Shown in pieces: positions 46,722-55,315 of a stretch of DNA of 64,000 bases; the first letter of the stretch is position 1; each line of letters opens with the position of its first letter. The position numbers were made by a program, and so were the translations under genes. The notes below the pieces were generated by a model that was given only the letters and a program-made list of their open reading frames with translations, was not told the origin of the DNA and ran no database searches. This DNA comes from Bacteroidota bacterium (GTDB taxonomy: Bacteria; Bacteroidota; Bacteroidia; AKYH767-A; OLB10), in the NCBI GenBank assembly GCA_016714535.1, contig JADKDR010000012.1:124001-188000 (forward strand), written 5' to 3'.

Positions 46722-47414
46722 ATGGCATCTCCAAATAGCACACAATACAAAGCGGAAATAAAAGCTAACGAATTTAACCATCATTCTTATGGCTTGCATT
46801 ATACCTTGCATGCACTTATAGGTAACCAAATAGAAACCGGTAACAAATGGATGCTACCTGCAAATAGTTATATAAAACAGGCTTTACACGATGATAATGC
46901 ATTAAATACTTTCATTCATTTTAACACAACACATGCTACGCTATGGCCTGATTGCTCACCTGTCAACTGGTTTCAAGCTGTTTTCGGTGTAAATAATGAT
47001 AGTACATGCACCCCAAATGCCCAAAACAATATGGTTGATTATTGTATGGATAATTTTGTTTTCCCAAAAATAAGTAACGAGTTAGATGAAATAGACGATG
47101 TTTACTTGAAAGGTGAATATGCAGGGTCGGCATACGGTAATGAATTAGCTTGGATGTTAAAAAACAGTATATACCGCAAAGCAGAAAATAACGCAGCCTT
47201 GCTTGCCGATAGCTTGGTACAAGCAATATACAATGAGGCAGCAGCAGGATATATGGGCAGTTTGTATACCATGGACAATGAAAAAAATGAATGGTATATA
47301 AACGATAGCCTTGCAAATTGGAAGATTAATTTTAACGACAGCCTTGCAAAAAACATAAGCAAGGATATTGACATTAAACTTATAAATTTAGCAACAAAAT
47401 GGATAGCAACTTAA
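46722..47414 (+). CDS. Giant T9SS protein, fragment 5
   Basis: In frame with fragment 4 again; the sequence just before the ATG (ACNYTDKTEYGVLV) is also coding-like, so the ATG is internal. It ends the beta-helix (KANEFNHHSYGLHYTLHALI) and enters an acidic, Asn-rich helical part (FVFPKISNELDEIDDVYL; SLANWKINFNDSLAKNISK). One missing A near 47395 separates it from fragment 6 (INLATKMDSNLNVNS). Confidence 0.5.
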   Translation: MASPNSTQYKAEIKANEFNHHSYGLHYTLHALIGNQIETGNKWMLPANSYIKQALHDDNALNTFIHFNTTHATLWPDCSPVNWFQAVFGVNNDSTCTPNAQNNMVDYCMDNFVFPKISNELDEIDDVYLKGEYAGSAYGNELAWMLKNSIYRKAENNAALLADSLVQAIYNEAAAGYMGSLYTMDNEKNEWYINDSLANWKINFNDSLAKNISKDIDIKLINLATKWIAT

Positions 47415-48085
47415 ATGTAAATTCTGTGTTGAGCGATCTGCAACTATTGCAAATGCAACGAATGATGAAACAAGCATATATGGACAGCATAACAGCTTAT
47501 GAGAATAATATAAAGTATGCAAAAGGCGAAGATATAGCAGACATGGCCGATGCGCTAAATGCACAAAATGAAATAGAGACAAACGAAAAACTTTATACCG
47601 AAATTTATGCTGGTACTATTTTGCAAGGCATTTACGAATTTACGCAAGACCAGATTAATACTTTGATATATATAGCCAACCAATGCCCTTTAGCGGGTGG
47701 TGCAGTTGTTTTTCGTGCAAGGTCATTATTATTTATGGTTGATGAAACATACACTTACAACGACCGCGAAATATGCAATGCCGTTGGCATTACATTGCGC
47801 CAAGGGCAGCAAGTGCCAGTAGAAAATATTGATGCACGCAGGTTTATAGTATTTCCAAACCCTGCCAACGATGCAATTAATATTGTATATCCGTATACAT
47901 CAGATTGTACCATGCTATTTGTATTGTATGATGGTTATGGCCGCTCTATAACTTCTATTAAATTAGACAATAAAAATGGTTTACTTACACTGCCAACAAA
48001 AGAAATAAACTGTGGTGTTTATGCTTATAAAATAAGCTGTAATTACATTGTAAAAACCAATGGCAAACTTGTAATAATACATTAA
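47399..48085 (+). CDS. Giant T9SS protein, fragment 6 (C-terminal sorting domain)
   Basis: A helical, Met/Gln/Asp-rich segment (VLSDLQLLQMQRMMKQAYMD) leads into a type A T9SS sorting domain: FIVFPNPANDAINIVYPYTS, the middle FVLYDGYGRSITSI and the final GVYAYKISCNYIVKTNGKL. No signal peptide of its own, so alone it could not be exported. It ends 1 base before the next gene's ATG. Confidence 0.65.
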   Translation: MDSNLNVNSVLSDLQLLQMQRMMKQAYMDSITAYENNIKYAKGEDIADMADALNAQNEIETNEKLYTEIYAGTILQGIYEFTQDQINTLIYIANQCPLAGGAVVFRARSLLFMVDETYTYNDREICNAVGITLRQGQQVPVENIDARRFIVFPNPANDAINIVYPYTSDCTMLFVLYDGYGRSITSIKLDNKNGLLTLPTKEINCGVYAYKISCNYIVKTNGKLVIIH

Positions 48086-48086
48086 T

Positions 48087-49555
48087 ATGAGAACAATATT
48101 ATTTGCTTTCATTTTGCTTAATTTTAATTTGGTGAAAGCGCAAGGGTTAATAATTTATGGATTGGTGGTTACTATTCATACCAAGGCAAACCAGCAGGCA
48201 TCAATTGGATTGATTTTCAAAGTGGAGTTCCAGTTGCTACTTATGATAGTCTTGAAATGGATTTTCGCTATACTAATGCTTCAATATGTGATAGCAATGG
48301 TAATATGTTATTCTATACAAATGGATATTATATTGCTGATGCAAACAATGATACCTTGCTTAATGGAACTGGAATAAGTCCAGGACAATATGCGAATATG
48401 TTCCCTGATGGCTTTTTAATACCACAGGCAGCATTAGCGATACAGAAACCGGGTTCAGATTCGTTATATTATTTATTCCATTCAACAGTTGATAATCCAC
48501 CTGACTTTACAGAATCCCATTTTCTTTATTACTCAGTAATTGATATTTCAACTAATAATGGTTTGGGTGAGGTTATATCTAAAAACAATATTGCTATTAC
48601 AGACATTATGAATGGGGGTAAAATAGCAGCAACAAAACATGGTAATGGCCGCGATTGGTGGATAATGGTCCATAGAGCGTATACCAATATTTTTATAAAA
48701 ATATTGGTGACACCTTATGGTATTGATGGCCCATTTTACCAAACAATCGGAAGCGTTAGAGATTGGGATGCAGGTCAAGCAAAATTTTCGCCTGATGGTA
48801 CTCGATATGCTTATTATCACTATCGAAATAATACAGATTTAGATGTTTTTGATTTTGACCGCTGTAGCGGATTATTAAGTAATTGGCGTAACGATACCAT
48901 TGAGCAAATTGTTGGTAATGTAGGTATGGAGTTTTCACCTAACTCGCAATATGTGTATGTGAGCAATATTGTTAATCTTTATCAATATGACTGCAATCCG
49001 GCCAACCTTGCAAGCGGCCGTATATTAGTTGCTACTTACGATGGATTTTATGATAGTTTTCCACCCGCGGGTACTTATTTTTGTCAAACACAAATTGCCC
49101 CAGATGGAAAGGTATATGTGGCAACTGGCAATAGCACTCGCTACTATCATATAATAGCCCAGCCTGATAGCCCCGGGCTTGCCTGCAATGTTATACAGCA
49201 TGGATTGATGGTACCCTTTTATTTCAATACCATTCCCAATCATCCTAATTATTTTTTGGGGGCAAATGGGTTGTGTAATAATTTGAGTTATGAAAGTTTA
49301 GAAAGTGGGAAGGTTAAGAAAGTTACGGTGTTTGGTAACCCTACCCACGATAAATTTACATTGTGGTTTCCGCCTGATAAGGATGTGGGCGAGTTGGAGA
49401 TATATGATGTTAACGGTAACCATATACGCAACGAGCGGGTTGCTCAATGGAGCCAGTATAAGACTGTGGATATTGGTGAGTTTAGTGCAGGGGTTTATTT
49501 TTGTAAGATGCGGTGGCCGAGTGGGGAGGGGAGTTGTAGGGTTGTGAAGTTTTGA
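48087..49555 (+). pseudogene. T9SS protein, paralogue 1, one frameshift
   Basis: The ATG at 48087 gives a signal peptide (MRTILFAFILLNFNLVKAQG), then the frame fails after GGG near 48143; one added base leads into NNLWIGGYYSYQGKPAG and the main frame (ATYDSLEMDFRYTNASICDS onwards), 490 codons in all. The body resembles PD40/WD-like propeller lipoproteins of Bacteroidota (HGNGRDWWIMVH, KFSPDGTRYAYYHYRN, GMEFSPNSQYVYVSN, IAPDGKVYVATGNSTRYYH). The end is a type A sorting domain (VFGNPTHDKFTLWFPP ... GVYFCKMRW). It is the paralogue of the gene at 49984, and the two share almost the same C-terminus. Confidence 0.78.
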
Positions 49556-49852
49556 AAGTTTTGAAGGTTGAGAAAGTTTTAAAATTTGTGTAATCTGTTC
49601 AATCAGCTTAATGTGTGGTTCAGACAATTGGCAATTCACCCTAAATCCCCTTTAGGGGACTTGCCTATTCTCGGCTTGGATTTTCGTGAATATTTGATTT
49701 TTTAATTGAATAAAATTTGAAAACTAATACTAAATAATAAGAGAAACCCAGCGTAGCAAAGGTAAGCCCCTTAAGGGGTTTGGGGTGTATTTTGGTGCCG
49801 AATGCGACTACGCTTGTGGTTGCATCTATGTCAGTTGTGAATAACAAAATTT

Positions 49853-49860
49853 TATATTTG
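49853..49860 (+). promoter_or_regulatory. -7 box of the cassette, copy 1
   Basis: TATATTTG matches TAnnTTTG, 26 bases before the leader ORF at 49886 and 124 bases before the gene at 49984. A TTG lies 15 bases upstream, closer than the consensus spacing. The identical box is in copy 2. Confidence 0.45.
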
Positions 49861-49885
49861 CTTAGTAAAATATTTATGTTATAAA

Positions 49886-49981
49886 ATGAATGAACAATGC
49901 AAAACTATTTCACGAGCTGTAAGCGAGGGTGCTTGCGGGAACGGGGGGCTTTACCATGGTAAACTTATAAAACTGAAGTAG
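49886..49981 (+). CDS. Possible 31-residue leader peptide, copy 1
   Basis: ATG to TAG, starting MNEQCKTISRAVSEGACGNG and ending HGKLIKLK. It begins shortly after a -7 box and its stop is 2 bases before the ATG of the T9SS gene at 49984, the geometry of a translationally coupled leader. The same 31 residues are encoded in the second copy of the repeat. The DNA could instead be an untranslated leader with structure (CCATGG core). No homologue is known to me. Confidence 0.3.
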   Translation: MNEQCKTISRAVSEGACGNGGLYHGKLIKLK

Positions 49982-49983
49982 CC

Positions 49984-51473
49984 ATGAGAAAATCTTGCTT
50001 TTTAGTTTTATTGCTTTTTGTTGCAAATAGTTGCATGGCACAGTGGTTAAGTAATATGTGGTTGATGGGATACCAATCTTGGGGTGGATTTCCATACGAA
50101 ACTTACAAAATAGATTTTAAAACTGGAGTTCCCAATGTTTATCTTGACAGCATAGGAATGAATATAGCGGGTGCCACTCATGCAAATATTACAGATACAA
50201 ATGGAAGTTTGCAGTTTTATTCAAATGGTTATTATATAGCTAATAATGCAAATGATACTATGATAAATGGCACCGGTATCAATCCAAGCCCTTATACTAC
50301 CGAACAAGGAAATAAAACTATAGGGCTCAATATCCCACAAGCTAATTTAATATTACCAATGCCCGACCATCCTAATTTGTATTATCTGTTTCACAATACA
50401 GTTGATAATTTTCCGTACAATAGCCTTGCACATTTCATGTATTATAGTGTAATAGATATGAGTTTAAATAATGGGCTTGGCGAGGTGGTGCAAAAAAATG
50501 TAGTGATAAGCACTGATACAACTAATGCAGGTAAAATAACAGCCTGCAAACATGGTAATGGCCGCGATTGGTGGATAACATGGTTAGGTACTGGCAATAA
50601 TAGGATTTATAAAACACAATTAACTCCTTATGGTGTATCAGCTGTAACAAGTCAAAATATTGGTAGTGTACGTAACTTCTTTATTGGCCAAGGAAGATTT
50701 TCGCCCGATGGCACCAAATATTGTTTTGCGCATACCAATTTTGTTGCTGATGCGATTATTGATTTTTATGATTTTGATAGATGTACAGGAATGTTTAGCA
50801 ATGCACAAACAGGCGTAAATTATGAAAGTCATTGTAAAAATGGTGGGGTTGAATTTTCTTCTAACTCCCAATTTGCATATATAACTAATTGCGATAGCAT
50901 CTTTCAGTTTGATGTAACTCAGCCAAATATTTTTGTTACCAAAACCTTGTTAGCCGTATGGGATAGTTTCATTTCTTTTGGTTTCGGTACTTTTTTTGCT
51001 TATCCCGAGCTTGCCGATGATGGTAAAATTTATATTACCACAGGTAACAGCACTATGCACTTACATGTAATTAATAATCCGGATAGCCCCGGGCTTGCTT
51101 GCAATTTTGTACAGCACCAATTACAATTGCCGGGTATTATTCTAATAGTCTGCCTAATCATCCCAATTATTTTTTGGGGGATAATGGGTTGTGCAATAAT
51201 TTGAGTTATGAAAGTTTAGAAAGTGGGAAAGTTAAAAAAGTTACGGTGTTTGGTAACCCTACCCATGATAAATTTACATTGTGGTTTCCACCAGATAAGG
51301 ATGTGGGTTGGTTGGAGATATATGATGTTAACGGTGAGTGTATACGTACCGAGCGGGTAAGCCAATGGAGCCAGTATAAAACTGTGGATATAGTTGGGCT
51401 TGGTGCGGGGGTTTATTTTTGCAAGTTGCGGTGGCGGAGTGGTGAGGGGAGTTGTAGGGTTGTGAAGTTTTGA
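49984..51473 (+). pseudogene. T9SS protein, paralogue 2, one frameshift
   Basis: From the ATG at 49984: signal peptide (MRKSCFLVLLLFVANSCMAQ), a PD40/WD-like body (HGNGRDWWITWLG, RFSPDGTKYCFAH, GVEFSSNSQFAYITN) and, in another frame from about 51134, YYSNSLPNHPNYFLGDNG and a type A sorting domain ending GSCRVVKF. One T missing in GGGTATTATT explains the break; restored length is 497 codons. The body is only moderately similar to paralogue 1 while the sorting domains are nearly the same, which suggests gene conversion or cassette exchange. Function unknown; predicted surface-exposed propeller. Confidence 0.78.
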
Positions 51474-51773
51474 AAGTTTTGAAGGTTGAGAAAGTTTTAA
51501 AATTTGTGTAATCTGTTCAATCAGCTTAATGTGTGGTTCAGACAATTGGCAATTCACCCCTAAATCCCCTTTAGGGGGACTTGCCTATTCTCGGCTTGGA
51601 TTTTCGTGAATATTTGATTTTTTAATTGAATAAAATTTGAAAACTAATACTAAATAATAAGAGAAACCCAGCGTAGCAAAAGGTAAGCCCTTAAGGGGTT
51701 TGGGGTGTATTTTGAATGCCGAATGCGACTACGCTTGTGGTTGCATCTATGTCAGTTGTGAATAACAAAATTT

Positions 51774-51781
51774 TATATTTG
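51774..51781 (+). promoter_or_regulatory. -7 box of the cassette, copy 2
   Basis: TATATTTG in the same context as copy 1. It now drives only the leader ORF and a 18-residue remnant, since no full gene follows. Confidence 0.4.
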
Positions 51782-51806
51782 CTTAGTAAAATATTTATGT
51801 TATAAA

Positions 51807-51902
51807 ATGAATGAACAATGCAAAACTATTTCACGAGCTGTAAGCGAGGGTGCTTGCGGGAACGGGGGGCTTTACCATGGTAAACTTATAAAACTAAAGT
51901 AG
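51807..51902 (+). CDS. Possible 31-residue leader peptide, copy 2
   Basis: Encodes the same 31 residues as the ORF at 49886-49981; the only base change within it is a synonymous CTG/CTA in the third-last codon. The stop is again 2 bases before an ATG (51905). Confidence 0.3.
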   Translation: MNEQCKTISRAVSEGACGNGGLYHGKLIKLK

Positions 51903-51904
51903 CA

Positions 51905-51961
51905 ATGAGAAAGGTTGTGCATACATTAGTGCGGTTAAAATGTCTAATTAAATTATCCTAA
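51905..51961 (+). pseudogene. Truncated start of a third cassette gene
   Basis: ATG AGA AAG continues as MRKVVHTLVRLKCLIKLS and stops. The first three residues match paralogue 2 (MRK), and the repeat with its leader lies directly upstream, so this is where a third gene would begin. The rest is missing, and tatC ends 48 bases further on. It may be a deletion scar or the end of a duplication. Confidence 0.5.
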
Positions 51962-52009
51962 GCGACATGTGTTTACTGAAAACACTAAACATAAGCAGAA
52001 TATGGCAGA

Positions 52010-52834
52010 TTACTGTTCCTTACTTTGTTGATTGTAAACAAAGTTACTGATGAGTATGGATATTTCGAACAGTAAATATAGAGGCACTGCAACCAGCATT
52101 TGACTTGTTACATCGGGCGAGGGGGTAATTACAGCAGCTATGATAAGAATAATAACAATAGCATGCCTCCTGTAAGCACGCAAAAATGCCGGGGTTACAA
52201 TTCCAATTTTTGAAAGAAAATAAATTACAATAGGCAACTCAAACACAATACCCGAAGCCAACGTCATAAATACGATAATGGAAATAAAAGAGTCGAGTGT
52301 AAAAATATTTTGAACCTGGTCGCTTACTGTATAGGTGCCTAGAAAATTGATTGATAAAGGTGCAATTACAAAATATCCAAAAAAAACACCGGTAAGAAAT
52401 AACAAGCTGGTAAAAAAAACCACACCGGTAGTGTACTTGCGTTCCTTAGGACTTAGTGCCGGTTTAAAAAACTGCCACAACTCCCAAAAAATGTATGGAG
52501 CAGCTAATATAAACCCTGCCACAAAAGCTACCCACATGTGCAAGGTAAACTGCTTGCTCAGCTCGGTACTCTGCAAACTAAACGGAATTTCGCTTATGCA
52601 AAAATCAACCTCTACCTTGCGGGCAAGCCAACAAAAAAAACGATAGGTTATAAAACTACTTTTTTTAGGAGCGAGTATAATGCCATCAAACAACAGCGCC
52701 TTATTAAAAAAAGCTACAACGGCCAGCACACACACTGCCACCACACTACGCACCAGATGCCAGCGCAGGGCTTCCAGGTGTTGCAGAAACGACATCTCAT
52801 CGGGATTCGATTTTCTATTGAATAAAGCAGCCAT
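52010..52834 (-). CDS. tatC: Sec-independent protein translocase TatC
   Basis: 274 residues from the ATG at 52834 (MAALFNRKSNPDEMSFLQHLEALR); the frame extends 31 codons further but that part overlaps the divergent gene's promoter. Six membrane segments. Conserved TatC features: FLQHLEALRWHLVRS at the N-terminus, the PLSINFLGTYT periplasmic loop, and FELPIVIYFLSKIGIVTPAFLRAYRRHAIV. It forms the signal-peptide receptor of the Tat pathway for folded proteins. tatA/B are not adjacent. Confidence 0.95.
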   Translation of the reverse strand: MAALFNRKSNPDEMSFLQHLEALRWHLVRSVVAVCVLAVVAFFNKALLFDGIILAPKKSSFITYRFFCWLARKVEVDFCISEIPFSLQSTELSKQFTLHMWVAFVAGFILAAPYIFWELWQFFKPALSPKERKYTTGVVFFTSLLFLTGVFFGYFVIAPLSINFLGTYTVSDQVQNIFTLDSFISIIVFMTLASGIVFELPIVIYFLSKIGIVTPAFLRAYRRHAIVIILIIAAVITPSPDVTSQMLVAVPLYLLFEISILISNFVYNQQSKEQ

Positions 52835-52912
52835 CAGGTTTGGGTTGCAAAATACCATATTTGAAAGTGCATAAACAAATTGTTCCGAAAAGAATATTTT
52901 CGCATGCTCATA

Positions 52913-53920
52913 ATGAACGAAAAACAAAACTATATTCGGTTACTAAGCTCAACACTTTATTTATTTATAGGTGTGGTTAGCGTTTACTTGTTTGTAAGAA
53001 ATGCAAACTTCTATGAAATTAAAGAAAATATTGCCGGTGCTGACTTACGATGGTATATAGTGATAGTTATAACCACCACATTAGGCTATATGGTACGGTG
53101 TGCGCGCTGGAATATGCTTATAAAAAGCGCAGGAGGCGAAGCCACTGTTTATGCATCATTTATCAGTTTATCGATAGGCTATTTTGTAAACCTTGCTTTG
53201 CCACGTGTGGGCGAGTTTACACGCTGTGCCACCCTGCAACAAAAAAAGAAAATCTCTTTTGCTGCGCTAATTGGTACCGTAATTACTGAGCGGCTGGTCG
53301 ACCTGATTTGTTTAATACTAATGCTAATAGCTACGTATGCCATGCAAAGCACGGCTATGAAATCGTTTTACAATCAAAACATTATTGAACCATTGAGCCA
53401 TACCTTGCAAAATAAAATGTCCGGAACTTCAACCCTGTTCTGGTTAATAATTGTTTTAACAATTATCGTTTCAGTCTATATTTTTATTAAGGTATTAAGA
53501 CCTCGGTTGCCCGATAAATTAAATGCAATTACCAGGCAGGTAATGGATGGCATTGGTAGCATTATGAAAATTAAACAACCCATGTTGTTTGTATTTTATA
53601 GCATGCTCATCTGGTCAGGGTATTATTTTATGACATGGTTTTGGCTGCAGGCATTTGATGAAACCAGCAACAATTCGTGGGGACTGTGTCTAAGCATTAT
53701 AAGTATTGGCAGTGTGGGGCGCACTATTCCCATTCAGGGTGGTGGCATGGGTGCCTATCATTTTCTGGTAGAAAAAGTGGCAGCGGCATATAACATTGCC
53801 CCTAGTATGGGCAAAACTATTGCTATCGTAGTGCATGCCGGACAAATGATTTATACCACTGCCATCGGTATTGTTTGTTACATTATTTTTATGGGACGAA
53901 AAAAATCTAACAAGCCTTGA
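52913..53920 (+). CDS. Flippase-like (LPG synthase TM region/UPF0104) membrane protein
   Basis: 335 residues from the ATG at 52913 (MNEKQNYIRLLSSTLYL); a TTG 11 codons earlier also opens the frame. About eight membrane segments and the family signature SIGYFVNLALPRVGEFTRCATL and, near the end, IPIQGGGMGAYHFLVEKV. Members resemble the membrane half of MprF and are thought to move or modify lipids; the catalytic GNAT half is absent. Divergent from tatC with a 78-base spacer. Confidence 0.85.
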   Translation: MNEKQNYIRLLSSTLYLFIGVVSVYLFVRNANFYEIKENIAGADLRWYIVIVITTTLGYMVRCARWNMLIKSAGGEATVYASFISLSIGYFVNLALPRVGEFTRCATLQQKKKISFAALIGTVITERLVDLICLILMLIATYAMQSTAMKSFYNQNIIEPLSHTLQNKMSGTSTLFWLIIVLTIIVSVYIFIKVLRPRLPDKLNAITRQVMDGIGSIMKIKQPMLFVFYSMLIWSGYYFMTWFWLQAFDETSNNSWGLCLSIISIGSVGRTIPIQGGGMGAYHFLVEKVAAAYNIAPSMGKTIAIVVHAGQMIYTTAIGIVCYIIFMGRKKSNKP

Positions 53921-53970
53921 AGCAATCCAATTAAAAAATAATTAAACCGAAAGATGGTATGAAAAACTTC

Positions 53971-53978
53971 TACCTTTG
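53971..53978 (+). promoter_or_regulatory. -7 box for the aminotransferase gene
   Basis: TACCTTTG (TAnnTTTG) lies 23 bases before the ATG at 54002, suggesting the gene is transcribed on its own rather than with the flippase-like gene. No clear upstream TTTG. Confidence 0.4.
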
Positions 53979-54001
53979 CCACTATATTAAACAATAACCA
54001 A

Positions 54002-55282
54002 ATGACAATAGTAACCGCACCGGTAAGCAAATTGAGCAATATGGCCGAAACGCTTATAGGTTCAGAAATATTAAAAATTGCAGGCGAGGTAAACGAAATG
54101 ATACGCAATGGTGAAAAGGTATACAACCTGACCGTAGGCGATTTTGACCCCAAAGTTTTTCCCATACCTACCGAATTGTGCGAAGAGCTGATAAATGCCT
54201 TGCGCGCTGGAGCTACCAACTATCCACCAAGCGATGGTATTGCCGAGTTAAGACAAGAAGTTGCCAACCTGATAAGTACACGTGAACACATTACTTATAG
54301 TCCGCAAGAGGTAGTAATAGCCTGTGGTGCCCGGCCTATTATCTATTCCATTTTCCGCACCATAGTAGAAAAGGGAGATAAGGTAATATTTCCGGTACCC
54401 TCATGGAACAACAATCATTATTGCCACATGAGTGAAGCCATAGGTGTAGAAATACAAACCCTTCCTTCAAATAATTTTATGCCATCGGCCGATGAATTGC
54501 GGCCACATTTAAAGGGTGCAACATTGCTGGCATTATGTTCACCGTTGAATCCTACCGGAACTGTATTTACCGAGTCAAACCTTGGAGAAATTTGTGACCT
54601 GATATTGGAAGAAAATGCTCGCAGAGGGGCAGATGAAAAACCGTTGTACCTCATGTACGATCAAATATATTGGGCATTAACATTAGGACAAACACAACAT
54701 TTCAATCCTGTATCGCTGCGCCCCGAAATGCGCAATTACACCGTGTTTGTTGATGGCATAAGCAAATGCTTCGCTGCTACCGGCTTGCGTGTGGGCTGGG
54801 CGTTAGGACCCTCCTTTATTACAAGTCGTATGCGTGCCATACTCTCACATGTAGGCGCATGGGCACCAAAGGCCGAACAAGTTGCAACTGCTAAGTACCT
54901 TGCCAATACCGATGCAGTGGATAGTTATTTAAGCAATATTAAAACTGAAATAAAAAATCGCCTTGACGGTTTATATGAAGGATTTGTTCGATTGCAGGAA
55001 AAAGGATTGAGGGTAAAAGCAATAACTCCACAAGCTGCTATTTATCTTACTATACAATTTGACCTTGCCGGAATGACTACGCCCGAGGGCAAGCAACTTG
55101 GCAATGCAAAGGATGTTTACAAATATTTATTAAAAGAAGCTAAAGTTGCCATTGTACCTTTTTATGCTTTTGGTGCACAGGAGGATAACAATTGGTATCG
55201 TATTTCTGTAGGAACATTGCCGGCAGGTGATGTGCCGCACATTATTGATGCAATTGAAGCTGCACTTAGTAAATTAAAATAA
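54002..55282 (+). CDS. PLP-dependent class I/II aminotransferase
   Basis: 426 residues. Fold type I features: TNYPPSDGIAELRQEVANL, the cofactor-contacting CSPLNPTGTVF and YDQIYW, and Lys255 in FVDGISKCFAATGLRVGW, the Schiff-base lysine. The closest likeness is to aspartate aminotransferases of the Bacteroidota type. It moves amino groups between amino and 2-oxo acids in the cytosol; substrate specificity cannot be read from sequence. Intact. Confidence 0.9.
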   Translation: MTIVTAPVSKLSNMAETLIGSEILKIAGEVNEMIRNGEKVYNLTVGDFDPKVFPIPTELCEELINALRAGATNYPPSDGIAELRQEVANLISTREHITYSPQEVVIACGARPIIYSIFRTIVEKGDKVIFPVPSWNNNHYCHMSEAIGVEIQTLPSNNFMPSADELRPHLKGATLLALCSPLNPTGTVFTESNLGEICDLILEENARRGADEKPLYLMYDQIYWALTLGQTQHFNPVSLRPEMRNYTVFVDGISKCFAATGLRVGWALGPSFITSRMRAILSHVGAWAPKAEQVATAKYLANTDAVDSYLSNIKTEIKNRLDGLYEGFVRLQEKGLRVKAITPQAAIYLTIQFDLAGMTTPEGKQLGNAKDVYKYLLKEAKVAIVPFYAFGAQEDNNWYRISVGTLPAGDVPHIIDAIEAALSKLK

Positions 55283-55315
55283 ACGGATTAAAATCCTTTC
55301 ACATACTATTACTGA

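Larger units (their letters stand above)
40202..48085 (+). pseudogene. Giant T9SS surface protein gene broken into several frames
   Basis: The pieces read in order as one protein of 2,627 residues: signal peptide (MKKNQSFLVFFIVQFVCCSY, from the ATG at 40202), a very long cysteine-containing beta-rich region, a DUF11-like domain, a parallel beta-helix-like region, a coiled segment and a type A T9SS sorting domain ending NGKLVIIH. The inferred breaks are: C11 at 40284-40294 (+1), A4 at 44597-44600 (+1), T5 near 46026 (+1), T3 near 46350 (+1), three -1 events between about 46605 and 46675, and A4 near 47395 (-1). Net change is zero and 7,884 is divisible by three. The intact form would be a large surface or secreted protein. 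Causes (errors, decay, phase switching) are unresolved. Confidence 0.72.
49241..49991 (+). repeat. Direct repeat copy 1 (sorting domain, intergenic DNA and next start codon)
   Basis: This ~751-base block matches 51159-51912. It contains the C-terminal ~100 codons of paralogue 1, a 428-base spacer and the first bases (ATGAGAAA) of paralogue 2. The coding part is roughly 89% identical to its copy; the spacer is about 98% identical, with most differences in homopolymer length. The spacer carries palindromes CCCCTTTAGGGG-like (near 49645) and CCCCTTAAGGGG (near 49766), a TATATTTG box and a 31-codon ORF. Confidence 0.92.
51159..51912 (+). repeat. Direct repeat copy 2
   Basis: This ~754-base block corresponds to 49241-49991. 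It ends at the same point, ATGAGAAA, after which the sequence is unrelated to paralogue 2. Length differences from copy 1 are 3 bases in total, all in or beside short homopolymers. Confidence 0.92.

Noticed and set aside
49645..49776. CCCCTTTAGGGG and CCCCTTAAGGGG palindromes as terminators of paralogue 1
   Set aside because: They lack a T tail in the right place and look like common intergenic palindromic elements; they are noted only as part of the duplicated spacer.
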